Below are positions 8,674 through 18,584 of a stretch of 55,236 nt of DNA, in pieces. The stretch's first letter is position 1, and the number at the start of each line of letters is the position of its first letter. The notes beneath the pieces are model-generated. The model was not told the origin of the DNA. It saw only the letters and a list, made by a program, of their open reading frames with translations, and did no database searches. Source of the DNA: Succinatimonas hippei YIT 12066 (GTDB taxonomy: Bacteria > Pseudomonadota > Gammaproteobacteria > Enterobacterales > Succinivibrionaceae); the NCBI RefSeq assembly GCF_000188195.1, contig NZ_GL830946.1, forward strand, positions 1 through 55,236, read 5' to 3'. A program made the translations under genes and the position numbers.

Positions 8674-11600
8674 ATGGATATTTTACGCGGTTCTTCAGCT
8701 CTTTCCGGATATAAGGTCGAGAAGCTTTTAGAGGCAGTGGCTAAAACCGGAATCGAAGTTGCTTCCATTTGTACCCGTTTTATTCACCTTGTTGATGTTG
8801 ATGCACCTTTAAGCGACGACAAAAAAGTCGTTTTGAATAAAATTTTAACTTACGGTCCTGTTGATGAAGAACATTCTGAAGCAGGTGACTTATTTTTCGT
8901 GATCCCTAGAATCGGTACTATTTCTCCATGGGCATCAAAAGCTACCGATATTGCGCATAATTGCGGTTTGACTGAAATTCATCGTATTGAACGCGGTATT
9001 GCATATTGGTTTAAGAAAAAGGACGGTACGTCATTAAATGCAGATGAACGTAAAGCAATTATTCCGCTTATTCATGATCGCATGATGCAGACCGTACTTG
9101 ACAGTTTTGATGCCGGTGCTGCTTTATTTGAAAAGCAATCTCCCAAGCCTTTTACCACAGTCCCGCTTACTACCGGCGGTAAAGAAGCTTTAAAGAAAGC
9201 AAATGTTGAGCTCGGTTTGGCTTTAAATGATGAGGAAATGGACTATCTTTTAAATTCTTTTAAAGATTTAGGCCGTGATCCTACCGATATTGAGCTTTAC
9301 ATGTTTGCTCAGATGAACTCCGAGCACTGCCGTCATAAGGTATTTAATGCCTCATGGGAAATTGACGGCAAGAAAGAAGATTTATCTTTATTCCAGATGA
9401 TACGTAATACTTATAACACTCATAATGATTACGTACTTTCTGCCTACCGCGATAATGCTGCGGTTATGGAAGGTTCAAAAGCCGGACGTTTCTACCCTGA
9501 CAGAGACACTTTAGAGTGGAACTATCATCAGGAAGATATGCCGATTCTTATGAAGGTCGAAACTCATAATCATCCGACAGCAATTTCTCCTTTCCCCGGA
9601 GCTGCTACCGGTTCAGGAGGTGAAATCCGTGATGAAGGAGCTACCGGCGTAGGCTCTAAGCCTAAGGGCGGTTTGTGCGGTTTTACCGTATCGAATTTAA
9701 AGATCCCCGGTGCGATTCAGCCGTGGGAGCATGATTTCGGTAAGCCTAATCGTTTGGCTTCAGCTCTTGATATTATGATTGAAGGACCATTAGGAGCAGC
9801 TTCATTTAACAATGAGTTCGGACGTCCTAATCTTTGCGGCTACTTTAGAACTTATGAAGAGGAAGTCGTAAGCTTTGCCGGAAAGGAGATCCGCGGCTAC
9901 CATAAGCCGATTATGCTGGCAGGCGGTTGGGGTAATATCCGCCGTGAGCACATTCAAAAAGATCATATTGAGCCCGGCGCTAAATTAATCGTTTTAGGCG
10001 GTCCGGCCATGGATATCGGACTTGGCGGTGGTGCCGCATCCTCCATGAACTCAGGACAGTCGTCAGAGGATTTGGATTTTGCCTCAGTTCAGCGCGGCAA
10101 CCCTGAAATGCAGCGCCGTTGTCAGGAAGTAATTGATGCCTGCTGGCAGCTCGGATCTGAAAATCCGATTATGTTTATTCATGACGTAGGCGCGGGCGGT
10201 TTATCAAACGCAATGCCTGAGCTTGTCTCTGACGGCGGTGTCGGCGGTCATTTCGATCTGCGCAAAATCCCCAATGACGAACCGGGCATGAGCCCGCTGC
10301 AGATTTGGTGTAATGAGTCTCAAGAGCGTTATGTTTTAGCCGTTTCACCTGAGAAATTCCCGGTATTTGAAGCTTTCTGTAAACGTGAGCGTGCACAGTT
10401 TGCCGTAATCGGCGAAGCAACGAAAGAGCGTCGTGTGGTACTTGAAGATCCGTATTTCGGTAATCGTCCTATTGATTTGCCTCTTGACGTATTGCTCGGT
10501 AAGCCTCCGCGCATGAATAAGGTTGTAAAGAGTGCCAAAGCTGATTCTCCCGAGTTTAAAGACGAAGGCATAAGCCCGATTGATGCAGCTGAAAGAATTC
10601 TGCGTCTGCCGACCGTTGCCGAGAAGACTTTCCTTATTACTATCGGTGACCGTTCTGTTACCGGTATGGTTGCCCGCGATCAGATGGTAGGTCCGTGGCA
10701 GGTTCCTGTGGCCGACGTCGCCGTAACCGCAGCTTCATATGACAGCTATCACGGTGAAGCCGCCTCCATGGGTGAGCGTACTCCGGTTGCTCTGCTTGAT
10801 CAGGCTGCATCAGTACGTTTGGCTATTGCCGAGGCAATTACCAATATTGCTCCTGCCATGATCGGCGATATGGATAGAATCAAATTGTCCGCAAACTGGA
10901 TGGCTGCAAACGGACACCCGGGAGAGGACGCCGGTCTTTATGAAGCCGTTAAGACTTTAGGTATGGAAGTATGCCCTGAGCTTTCAATTACCGTACCGGT
11001 AGGCAAAGATTCCATGTCCATGAAGACCACTTGGGAGGAAAATGGCGAGAAACGTACCGTTACCGCTCCGATGTCCCTCATTATTTCGGCCTTTGCCCGT
11101 TGCGAAGATATTCGCAAAACTTTAACTCCGCAGCTTAGAACCGATAAGGGCGATACAGTTCTTATTTATGTCGATTTAGGTGAAAGACAGAACCGTCTTG
11201 GCGGTTCTTGCCTTGCTCAGGTTTATCGTCAGCTCGGCAGCAAGCCTGCCAACCTTGATAATCCTATTCGCTTGAAAGGATTGTTTGATGCCGTCCAGTT
11301 CTTAAACAGCAAGAACATGATCTTGGCTTATCACGATATTTCAGACGGCGGTTTGTTTGTAACCGTCGCTGAAATGTGTTTTGCCGGCCACACCGGTGTT
11401 ACCGTACGTATGGATGAGTTAGGACAAAATGATTTAGGCGTCTTGTTTGCCGAAGAGCCCGGTGCGGTGATTCAGGTTCCTGCCGAGCTTGAAGAGCAGG
11501 TGCTTAATATCTTGTCAGGTCACGGATTATCTAATTGTTCATTTGTTATCGGAACTCTGCGCGATGACGATCGCATCGTCTTTACGCGTGAAGGTCAGGA

Positions 11601-12573
11601 TGTCATCAATGAGACCCGTACTCATTTCAGAACTGCATGGGCTGAAACTACCTATCATATGCAGTCATTGCGTGACAATCCTGCTTGCGCCAAGTCCGAG
11701 TATGACGCTAAATTTGATGAAAAAGATCCGGGCTTGTTTGCCGATCTTACTTTTGATACTAAAGAAGATATCGCAGCTCCTTACATCGTCGGATCAACTG
11801 CTCCTAAAATTGCTATCCTTCGTGAGGAAGGCGTTAACTCTCAGGGCGAAATGGCGGCAGCATTTGACCGCGCCGGCTTTAACTGCGTTGACGTACACAT
11901 GACCGATATTTTAAGCGGCAAAGTTTCCTTAAAGGACTTCAAGGGCTTTGCAGCTTGCGGCGGTTTCTCTTACGGTGACGTATTAGGTGCCGGCGAAGGA
12001 TGGGCTAAGTCAATTCTCTTTAATTCAAGAGCAAGCGAGGAGTTCGGTAACTTCTTTAACCGTAAAGATACTTTTGCTTTAGGTGTCTGCAACGGCTGTC
12101 AGATGATGTCTACTTTGCGTGATTTAATTCCCGGAGCTGAGGATTGGCCGCGTTTTGTAACTAATCTTTCCGAGCGCTTTGAAGCCCGTTTTGTTGAGGT
12201 TGAGATTCAAAAGAGCCCGTCAATTTTCTTTGACGGCATGGCCGGCTCTAAGATGCCTATTGTGGTATCTCATGGTGAAGGTCGCGCCGAATTTAAGGAC
12301 GCAGCTCACTTGGAGCGTTTTGAGAAATCAGGATTGGTAGCAGTTCGCTATATCGATCATTACGGTAAGGTTACTGAGGAATATCCGTTAAATCCTAACG
12401 GATCGCCTAACGGTATCACTTCCGTAACTACACCGGACGGTCGCTTTACTATCTTGATGCCGCATCCTGAGCGTGTAATGCGTACGGTATCAAATTCTTG
12501 GCATCCTGAAGATTGGGGTGAAGACAGCGCTTGGTGCCGCATTTTCAGAAATGCTCGTAAGTTTGTAGGTTAA
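8674..12573 (+). CDS. purL: Phosphoribosylformylglycinamidine synthase (FGAR amidotransferase), single-chain
   Basis: This 1299-residue enzyme converts FGAR, glutamine and ATP to FGAM in purine biosynthesis. It is the large form typical of gammaproteobacteria and eukaryotes, with all functions in one chain. The N-terminal domain is followed by the linker with [15 protein letters not shown], two AIRS-like ATP-binding halves ([32 protein letters not shown]), and a C-terminal class I glutaminase. The nucleophile in GVCNGCQMM is about Cys1139, and the His-Glu pair is in PHPERVMR. It stands alone between two terminators. I looked for a PurR-type operator upstream and did not see one. Confidence 0.98.
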   Translation: MDILRGSSALSGYKVEKLLEAVAKTGIEVASICTRFIHLVDVDAPLSDDKKVVLNKILTYGPVDEEHSEAGDLFFVIPRIGTISPWASKATDIAHNCGLTEIHRIERGIAYWFKKKDGTSLNADERKAIIPLIHDRMMQTVLDSFDAGAALFEKQSPKPFTTVPLTTGGKEALKKANVELGLALNDEEMDYLLNSFKDLGRDPTDIELYMFAQMNSEHCRHKVFNASWEIDGKKEDLSLFQMIRNTYNTHNDYVLSAYRDNAAVMEGSKAGRFYPDRDTLEWNYHQEDMPILMKVETHNHPTAISPFPGAATGSGGEIRDEGATGVGSKPKGGLCGFTVSNLKIPGAIQPWEHDFGKPNRLASALDIMIEGPLGAASFNNEFGRPNLCGYFRTYEEEVVSFAGKEIRGYHKPIMLAGGWGNIRREHIQKDHIEPGAKLIVLGGPAMDIGLGGGAASSMNSGQSSEDLDFASVQRGNPEMQRRCQEVIDACWQLGSENPIMFIHDVGAGGLSNAMPELVSDGGVGGHFDLRKIPNDEPGMSPLQIWCNESQERYVLAVSPEKFPVFEAFCKRERAQFAVIGEATKERRVVLEDPYFGNRPIDLPLDVLLGKPPRMNKVVKSAKADSPEFKDEGISPIDAAERILRLPTVAEKTFLITIGDRSVTGMVARDQMVGPWQVPVADVAVTAASYDSYHGEAASMGERTPVALLDQAASVRLAIAEAITNIAPAMIGDMDRIKLSANWMAANGHPGEDAGLYEAVKTLGMEVCPELSITVPVGKDSMSMKTTWEENGEKRTVTAPMSLIISAFARCEDIRKTLTPQLRTDKGDTVLIYVDLGERQNRLGGSCLAQVYRQLGSKPANLDNPIRLKGLFDAVQFLNSKNMILAYHDISDGGLFVTVAEMCFAGHTGVTVRMDELGQNDLGVLFAEEPGAVIQVPAELEEQVLNILSGHGLSNCSFVIGTLRDDDRIVFTREGQDVINETRTHFRTAWAETTYHMQSLRDNPACAKSEYDAKFDEKDPGLFADLTFDTKEDIAAPYIVGSTAPKIAILREEGVNSQGEMAAAFDRAGFNCVDVHMTDILSGKVSLKDFKGFAACGGFSYGDVLGAGEGWAKSILFNSRASEEFGNFFNRKDTFALGVCNGCQMMSTLRDLIPGAEDWPRFVTNLSERFEARFVEVEIQKSPSIFFDGMAGSKMPIVVSHGEGRAEFKDAAHLERFEKSGLVAVRYIDHYGKVTEEYPLNPNGSPNGITSVTTPDGRFTILMPHPERVMRTVSNSWHPEDWGEDSAWCRIFRNARKFVG

Positions 12574-12599
12574 TTTTTAATTAGCCTTCATTAAGGAAG

Positions 12600-12631
12600 A
12601 CTCGGGATGTCAAAAGCACCCCGAGTTTTTG
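12600..12631 (+). terminator. Terminator of purL
   Basis: ACTCGGG (12600-12606) pairs with CCCGAGT (12620-12626) and is followed by TTTTTG. It starts 26 bases after the purL stop codon. Confidence 0.85.
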
Positions 12632-12723
12632 TCCCGACTTTAGCGCATTTTAGTTGTAATTTTCTTGTTTCTTCTATATCTATCAACGGATTAGAAGAGA
12701 TTATTGCCTTTTGTAGGTAACTT

Positions 12724-12993
12724 TTATTGCATCGCCAAGGTAAATTTAAGCTTACGGCGGATAGTGGAAGCGGTATCCAGACTGTTAAGCAGCTCTAAAC
12801 CGCAAGCCCTCAGAATTTCATCACATAACTCCTTAAGCGTCACATTTTCACCGTCAGCGTGTTTTACTGCAGCTGACAGGACATCAATATTGCTGCAGCC
12901 GTACAGATTATTGTTCGCTTTTTTAAGTCCTTTAAGATGGGATATCTTCATGGACTCAAGCGCTGCAACAGCTTCTGCAGCGGATATGTCCAA
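12724..12993 (-). pseudogene. Unrecognised 89-codon open frame, probably the tail of a broken gene
   Basis: The frame runs from a TTG codon with no usable ribosome-binding site. It stays open a few codons further upstream to a stop near 13013. The translation (MDISAAEAVAALESMKISHL onward, ending RRKLKFTLAMQ) looks like ordinary soluble protein, with sensible amino-acid use, including ENVTLKELCDEILRACGLELL. I do not recognise the family. The lack of a proper start and its position in a 579-base gap suggest the 3' remnant of a lost gene. A complete small gene with a TTG start cannot be excluded. Confidence 0.3.
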
Positions 12994-13062
12994 ACCTTTA
13001 TCGTGCAGCGTCTATTGTTATGAGTTTTGCTGTGTGCTGTAAAAGTATTTAAATTAAAAAAA

Positions 13063-13082
13063 TCGTCAGTCGCAACTGACGA
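13063..13082 (-). terminator. Terminator of the aldo-keto reductase unit (minus strand)
   Basis: Read on the minus strand, TCGTCAGT pairs with ACTGACGA around a 4-base loop and is followed at once by TTTTTTT. It lies 71 bases after the reductase stop codon. Its arms repeat the core of the neighbouring palindrome at 13113-13132. Confidence 0.7.
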
Positions 13083-13112
13083 TAAATCTAATTGATTTTA
13101 AAGATAAAAAAT

Positions 13113-13132
13113 AAGTCAGTTGCAACTGACTT
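13113..13132 (+). terminator. Palindrome followed by a T-run; plus-strand terminator or first of two tandem hairpins
   Basis: AAGTCAGTTGCAACTGACTT is a perfect 20-base palindrome followed by TTTCTT on the plus strand. It shares GTCAGT and ACTGAC arms with the hairpin at 13063-13082. Together the two would block read-through in both directions between purL and the reductase operon. Confidence 0.5.
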
Positions 13133-13152
13133 TTTCTTACGGGAAAAACAGC

Positions 13153-14112
13153 TTATAAAGCTCCCATCACTTTATGCGGTAAATAATGAGCTTCAAGTGC
13201 TTTAATATCTTCATCCGTTAATGAAATATCCAAAGCTTTAACTGCATCATCATATTGGCTTATCTTGGTACTGCCGATAATAGGGGCGGTTACACCTTTG
13301 GCATAATGCCAGGCAAGAGCGATTTGCGCCATGGTAGCATTATATTTTTCTGCAATTTCCTTAACTGAGAGAGCAATGAGCTTGTCGGAATCTTCGGTAC
13401 TGTCGTATTTGGCTTTTGCTGTAGTATCGCTTTGTGAGCGTAAGCTTGAGCTTTCCCAGTCAGGTCGAGCGACACGTCCTGCAGCAAGCGGGCTGTAAGG
13501 AGTTAGTGAAACATTCATTTGCTTACAGATAGGAATGAGTTCGCGTTCATCTTCACGGTAAAGCAGGTTGTAGTGATTTTGCATTGAAACAAATTGCGTC
13601 AAGTTGTTGTCTTTAGCGCATTGCTGCATGTTATAGAATTGATATCCGTACATGGCTGAAGCCCCCAATGCTCTAACTTTTCCGGCTTTAACCAAGGAGT
13701 CTAAAGCTGCCATGGTTTCTTCAATCGGGGTGGTTTTATCAAAACGATGAATTATGTAAAGATCAAGATAATCCATGTTAAGACGCTTTAGCGTACCGTC
13801 GATTTCTCTAGAGATAGCCTCTTTACTAAGATGGCCTTCGTTAAAATAGACTTTAGAGGCGACTACGACCTTATCACGCGGAACAGAGGCGAGAGCTTTG
13901 CCTAAAAATTCTTCTGAAGTACCGTGCGCATAGCAGTTTGCCGTGTCAAAAAAGTTTATACCCAGATCAATGGCATGATCGATAATGCGTTTACTTTCCT
14001 CATAGGGTAAAGTCCACATATGAAAATCTTTAAAGCGCTCGCCAAAGCTCATGCATCCGACACATAGCGCTGAAATTTTTATATCGGTCGAACCGAGATT
14101 TTTATACAGCAT
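13153..14112 (-). CDS. Aldo/keto reductase (YajO/YghZ-like)
   Basis: This 319-residue cytoplasmic NADPH-dependent oxidoreductase has a TIM-barrel fold. The catalytic tetrad is visible: Asp and Tyr in FFDTANCYAHGTSEEFLGKAL, Lys in VVVASKVYF, and His in LYIIHRFD. The coenzyme-binding end includes SPLAAGRVARP and the late GSTKISQYDDAVKAL. The closest groups I know are YajO-like and L-glyceraldehyde-3-phosphate reductase-like enzymes. The substrate is not determined by sequence. Its start codon overlaps the end of the upstream membrane gene by 11 bases with AAGGAA as ribosome-binding site, so the two are translationally coupled. Confidence 0.9.
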   Translation of the reverse strand: MLYKNLGSTDIKISALCVGCMSFGERFKDFHMWTLPYEESKRIIDHAIDLGINFFDTANCYAHGTSEEFLGKALASVPRDKVVVASKVYFNEGHLSKEAISREIDGTLKRLNMDYLDLYIIHRFDKTTPIEETMAALDSLVKAGKVRALGASAMYGYQFYNMQQCAKDNNLTQFVSMQNHYNLLYREDERELIPICKQMNVSLTPYSPLAAGRVARPDWESSSLRSQSDTTAKAKYDSTEDSDKLIALSVKEIAEKYNATMAQIALAWHYAKGVTAPIIGSTKISQYDDAVKALDISLTDEDIKALEAHYLPHKVMGAL

Positions 14113-14785
14113 TGTTATTCCTTATCCTTTGAATATCAAAATGTAAAAAAAGTTTGTAAAAGTTATAGCTTAAAAGTGCAAAAAGAATGCCGATACTGAA
14201 ATTATCTACAATATAAAGCCAAACCGATCTTTCATCGTCAAAAAATGAGAAACTTTGATTAAAGGTTATCTTGTCTATAAATTCGTAAGAGAAAATAAGA
14301 GGCAGTGCGTTTAAGGCGATGAAATAAAGAGCACAGATAATTGCAATTTTACTTTTGTGTCCAAGGCTTTCGCTGATTAAAGCAAAGAAACGATCAAAAT
14401 AAAAACCTGCATGCATAGAAGCAAAGATTAAGAACAGGTAAACTGATCCGGTATGCAGTTGATGATAAACGCGTCCTGATCCCAAATCTACAGCTGAAAA
14501 TAGATATCTTGATATACCGATACCGCTTATGATAACTACGCAAAAACTTACTGCAACCAATACAAGCAGAGTGTTTTTATAAATGGAGGTAAAGCTTTTT
14601 TGTTCTTTATAGTGAAAATAGTCGCGAAGAATATAAATATGGAAAAGCACAATACAAAATAATGCTGTACCTATGATTTCATGCAATAAAAGCGGGAAAG
14701 AACGCGGTACTAACAGCAGCGAACTTGAACCTAAAAGCAGTACATACATTATGATTTTAATTAAAAAAGATTTGAAAGCTTTCAT
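14102..14785 (-). CDS. Putative di-heme membrane protein with DUF4405-type layout
   Basis: This 227-residue protein has about five to six predicted membrane helices. Two histidine pairs sit 14 residues apart in two helices: His35/His49 (LLHEIIGTALFCIVLFHIYI) and His111/His125 (LHTGSVYLFLIFASMHAGFY). That spacing is typical of bis-heme b-type cytochromes and of DUF4405 proteins. I infer it binds two hemes and passes electrons across or along the inner membrane. It is the first gene of a two-gene operon with the aldo-keto reductase and overlaps it by 11 bases. The partner and electron donor are unknown. Confidence 0.7.
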   Translation of the reverse strand: MKAFKSFLIKIIMYVLLLGSSSLLLVPRSFPLLLHEIIGTALFCIVLFHIYILRDYFHYKEQKSFTSIYKNTLLVLVAVSFCVVIISGIGISRYLFSAVDLGSGRVYHQLHTGSVYLFLIFASMHAGFYFDRFFALISESLGHKSKIAIICALYFIALNALPLIFSYEFIDKITFNQSFSFFDDERSVWLYIVDNFSIGILFALLSYNFYKLFLHFDIQRIRNNNAV

Positions 14786-15146
14786 TTACGTATTCCGTAA
14801 ATTTATATAAAGGTTTTTGATATTGGTAAATTTATAAAATATGCCTTTCAATAATATTAGCTTTGGGGTTGTTCGGAAAAGATAAATTCTATATCTTCTT
14901 TGTCAAAATGTAGTCAATGTTCAGCCTTTTGCAAAATACTATTTTTTTATTGAAGGTTATGCTTTGAGAGTATTTTTAACAGTAATGACTTTCAAATCGT
15001 AAAATTTTCAATCGCTATATAAAAGCAAAGGCCGACATAAAGTCGACCTTTAAATACACAATCTAGAGACCGTTAAAAAAGCAAATGCTTTTTAACAAAA
15101 CTAGACTAAACAAGCAGTCATGTCTTATTAAGACACAAGTGCGTGA
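14786..15146. other. 361-base gap between the di-heme protein gene and rpsU
   Basis: No credible gene is seen. The rpsU-proximal third contains three hairpins on the minus-strand transcript: TGTCTTA/TAAGACA at 15121-15135, an 11/10-base stem at 15072-15096, and the terminator at 15027-15051. The rest is AT-rich and should hold the promoter of the 14785 gene, but I cannot choose clear boxes. Confidence 0.6.
15027..15051 (-). terminator. Terminator downstream of rpsU (minus strand)
   Basis: On the minus strand AAAGGTCGAC pairs with GTCGGCCTTT (one G-U pair) around a 5-base loop, followed by GCTTTTAT. It would make rpsU a single-gene unit. Confidence 0.6.
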
Positions 15147-15788
<642 letters not shown>

Positions 15789-16802
15789 ATGCGTATTTTA
15801 GGAATTGAAAGTTCTTGTGATGAGACCGGCGTGGCCGTTTTTGATGATGAAAAAGGTCTTGTAGGTCATGTCCTGCATACTCAGATTGCCATGCACGCCG
15901 AATACGGCGGGGTGGTTCCGGAACTTGCAAGCCGCGATCACATAAAAAGAGTTGTTCCTTTAGTAAGAGAAGTTTTAGCACAATCTGAAACTTCCATGCA
16001 TGATCTTTGTGCCGTCGCTTATACGGCAGGACCCGGATTAATCGGAGCTTTATTGGTAGGCGCAACGGAAGCAAGAGCTCTTGCTTATGCTTTAAATATT
16101 CCGGCAGTTCCGGTGCATCATATGGAAGGTCATTTGCTTGCACCGATGCTTGAGGATCCTGCCCCGACTTTTCCTTTTGTCGCTTTACTTATTTCCGGCG
16201 GACACACTATGCTCATTAAAGTTGAAAAACCGGGATCTTATGAGCTTTTAGGTCAGTCGGTTGATGATGCGGCAGGTGAGGCCTTTGATAAAACAGCAAA
16301 GCTCTTAGGTATTCCGTATCCCGGGGGCCCCGGTCTTGAAAAGTTGGCCCAAACCGGCAACAGCAAAGCCTATCATTTCCCAAGGCCGATGCTGGATAGG
16401 CCTAATTGTGATTTCAGTTTTGCCGGACTTAAAACGGCGGTTTTAAACGCCGTACATGCAAGTACTGATTTAGAAAAGCAAAAGGCTGATATTGCGCGCT
16501 GCTTTACTGATGCCGTTGCCGATACTTTACGGCATAAATGTGAAAGAGCTTTAAACCTTACGGGGCTTAATACTTTGGTTGTAGCCGGAGGCGTCAGCGC
16601 CAACACTGCCATACGCTCTTTATTATCTGAATTAATGGAAAGCCGCGGCGGAAAGGCATTTTTTGCCCGTCGCGAATTTTGTACCGATAACGGAGCAATG
16701 ATTGCTCTTGCCGGAATGATGCGATTTAAAGCAGGGCAAATCGGAACTCTCGGAGTAGACGTTTTTCCGCGTTGGCCGCTTGATTCCTTAAAGGCTTTAT
16801 AA
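15789..16802 (+). CDS. tsaD: tRNA N6-adenosine threonylcarbamoyltransferase TsaD
   Basis: This 337-residue protein transfers the threonylcarbamoyl group from TC-AMP to A37 of ANN-decoding tRNAs, working with TsaB and TsaE. The ASKHA ATPase-like fold begins [16 protein letters not shown]. The metal-binding histidines are in HHMEGHL, and [21 protein letters not shown] and [13 protein letters not shown] follow in order. The length is standard. The gene opens a tight operon, since its stop overlaps the folB start by one base. Divergent rpsU upstream is the common gammaproteobacterial arrangement. Confidence 0.98.
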   Translation: MRILGIESSCDETGVAVFDDEKGLVGHVLHTQIAMHAEYGGVVPELASRDHIKRVVPLVREVLAQSETSMHDLCAVAYTAGPGLIGALLVGATEARALAYALNIPAVPVHHMEGHLLAPMLEDPAPTFPFVALLISGGHTMLIKVEKPGSYELLGQSVDDAAGEAFDKTAKLLGIPYPGGPGLEKLAQTGNSKAYHFPRPMLDRPNCDFSFAGLKTAVLNAVHASTDLEKQKADIARCFTDAVADTLRHKCERALNLTGLNTLVVAGGVSANTAIRSLLSELMESRGGKAFFARREFCTDNGAMIALAGMMRFKAGQIGTLGVDVFPRWPLDSLKAL

Positions 16803-17161
16803 TGGATAAAATTTTTATAAACGGCCTTAAGGTTTCCTGTATTATCGGAATTTTGCCTGATGAGCGTGTTCATGAACAACCTCTTATTATGGATGTTTGT
16901 ATGGAGCATTCGCTAAAACAGGCAGGTGAAAAAGGCGATCTTAATTTGAGCATTAATTATGCAAGGGTCGCTTCTTTTTGTCTTGATTTTGCAAAGGAGC
17001 GAAAAGCTTTTTTGCTTGAAGAACTTGCTGAAGAACTTTGTTCAAAAATTTTGCAGGAGTTTAATCCGTCTTCAGTGACTTTAAGATTATCAAAGCCGAA
17101 AGCAGTTAAAGAAGCTCTAGGCGTAGGTATAGAGATTACCAGATGTAATAGAGGAAGATAA
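16802..17161 (+). CDS. folB: Dihydroneopterin aldolase
   Basis: This 119-residue enzyme splits dihydroneopterin into 6-hydroxymethyl-dihydropterin and glycolaldehyde in folate synthesis. The family start KIFINGLKVSCIIGILPDER and the C-terminal LSKPKAVKEALGVGIEI with the catalytic lysine region are clear. The protein normally forms an octamer. The ATG shares a base with the tsaD stop, and folK starts 2 bases after the end, so the three genes are coupled. The product is the substrate of the next gene. Confidence 0.95.
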   Translation: MDKIFINGLKVSCIIGILPDERVHEQPLIMDVCMEHSLKQAGEKGDLNLSINYARVASFCLDFAKERKAFLLEELAEELCSKILQEFNPSSVTLRLSKPKAVKEALGVGIEITRCNRGR

Positions 17162-17162
17162 G

Positions 17163-17702
17163 ATGACTACTAAAGTTTACTTGGGTGTAGGTTCGAATTT
17201 AAATCGTGATAACGCTTTGCGTTTTGCTAAAAAAGAGCTTTCTGCTTTGTTTTCAAACGTAAAGTGTTCCTCTGTCTGGGAAAGCCGTCCAGTTCGTGAG
17301 GCCGAGCCTGATTACTATAATATTGTAATCGGCGGAGATTGTGATTTGTCTCTTGATGATTTGGTCGCCAAGCTTGCCGAGATTGAATTATCAGCAGGAA
17401 AAGAAATGATGTTTCATAACGGAACTAATTTCGGCATTAAGCGTCGATTGGATGTGGATGTTTTGGTCTATGGCGATTTAGTAACTACCGAGCCGTGTAA
17501 ACTTCCGCGCCATGATATTCAGGATTATCCTTTCGTATTATGTCCGCTGTGTGAGATCGATCCTGATTTTATTCATCCGCTTTTAAAGGTGCGAGTTTCC
17601 GAGTTGTGGCAAGAAATGGAGCCTCGTTTGCCTGAAAAAATGAAGGTTAATAAAGTTGATTTTGACTGGGAAGTACCGGCTCCTTCCTGGACTAAGGAAT
17701 AA
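17163..17702 (+). CDS. folK: 6-hydroxymethyl-7,8-dihydropterin pyrophosphokinase (HPPK)
   Basis: This 179-residue enzyme moves pyrophosphate from ATP to 6-hydroxymethyl-dihydropterin, the step after FolB. The N terminus VYLGVGSNLNRDNALRFAK is diagnostic. The metal-binding pair lies in KRRLDVDVLVYGD (canonical form R-T-L-D-L-D-I-L), and LPRHDIQDYPFVLCPLCEI matches the late PH-block, although the usual PHP reads PRH here. In E. coli folK is elsewhere, so placing FolB and FolK side by side is a local rearrangement that joins consecutive steps. Confidence 0.93.
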   Translation: MTTKVYLGVGSNLNRDNALRFAKKELSALFSNVKCSSVWESRPVREAEPDYYNIVIGGDCDLSLDDLVAKLAEIELSAGKEMMFHNGTNFGIKRRLDVDVLVYGDLVTTEPCKLPRHDIQDYPFVLCPLCEIDPDFIHPLLKVRVSELWQEMEPRLPEKMKVNKVDFDWEVPAPSWTKE

Positions 17703-17704
17703 TT

Positions 17705-18541
17705 GTGACCTTAACTCAAATTTTTGTCTTAGCTTTTCTTCAAGGCATCACTGAGTTTTTACCGGTTTCGTCAAGTGCACATCTTATTTTTCCAAGTCAA
17801 ATCCTAGGCTGGCCCGATCAGGGCCTGGCCTTTGACGTGGCTGTGCATATCGGAACGCTGCTTGCAGTAATCATTTATTATTTTGCAGATTTGGTAAAAA
17901 TTACTTTTGCAGTACTTAGATCTTTAGTTGAAAGGAAGAATACCCCGGAAAGCAGAATCGGCTGGTTTATTGTCATTGCAACTATTCCTGCAGGGCTATG
18001 CGGTTTCCTTTTTGAATCTCAAATTTCATCTGTAGCAAGATCTATTCATGTTATAGCTTATACCACAATAGGGTTCGGCTTGTTGTTAGGTCTTGCCTCT
18101 TATATTAATCGCAAGTTCTGCTGGAACAATGTGGTTAATATGGACGAGCGTTCAGATTCGTTAAGAAAAATGACCTTAACTCAGGCTGTGATTATCGGAT
18201 TTGTTCAGGCTTTGGCTTTAATTCCCGGAACGTCTCGCTCCGGTATTACTCTTACTGCAGGATTGTTTTTAGGCATGCGCCCTGAATCTGCGGCACGTTT
18301 TAGTTTCCTTTTGTCTATTCCGGTTATTTTAGCCTCGGGTCTTCTTGAGGGAATTAAGATCGTTCAATATCCTGAGTTAAATGCTGCTCCGCTTGAGATT
18401 TTTGTCGGCGTGTTTATTTCTTTTATCACTGCGCTTATCGTAATTCATTGCTTCCTGAAATTTATTTCAAAGTCAGGAATGGCTGTTTTCGTTATTTATC
18501 GTCTGTTGCTTGGATCTTTGCTTTTGTACCTCATCCATTGA
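17705..18541 (+). CDS. uppP: Undecaprenyl-diphosphatase UppP (BacA)
   Basis: This 278-residue polytopic membrane enzyme recycles undecaprenyl pyrophosphate to the monophosphate carrier needed for peptidoglycan and other glycan export. The first conserved block is FLQGITEFLPVSSSAHLIF and the second is PGTSRSGITLTAGLFLGM, each carrying active-site residues. About eight membrane segments are predicted. The start is GTG, with AAGGA inside the end of folK, so it is coupled to the folate genes. A shared terminator separates it from the convergent cca gene. Confidence 0.97.
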   Translation: MTLTQIFVLAFLQGITEFLPVSSSAHLIFPSQILGWPDQGLAFDVAVHIGTLLAVIIYYFADLVKITFAVLRSLVERKNTPESRIGWFIVIATIPAGLCGFLFESQISSVARSIHVIAYTTIGFGLLLGLASYINRKFCWNNVVNMDERSDSLRKMTLTQAVIIGFVQALALIPGTSRSGITLTAGLFLGMRPESAARFSFLLSIPVILASGLLEGIKIVQYPELNAAPLEIFVGVFISFITALIVIHCFLKFISKSGMAVFVIYRLLLGSLLLYLIH

Positions 18542-18545
18542 TAGT

Positions 18546-18571
18546 CATAAGGCGGCATTTTCCGCCTTATG
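18546..18571. terminator. Bidirectional terminator between uppP and cca
   Basis: CATAAGGCGG (18546-18555) pairs perfectly with CCGCCTTATG (18562-18571) around a 6-base loop. T-runs are weak on both sides, but the position between convergent genes and the 10-bp stem support it. Confidence 0.7.
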
Positions 18572-18584
18572 GCTTACAGTAAGT

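Noticed and set aside
12704-13042. A 112-codon plus-strand frame after purL
   Set aside because: It has low-complexity serine- and leucine-rich composition, no ribosome-binding site, and runs opposite a more protein-like minus-strand frame.
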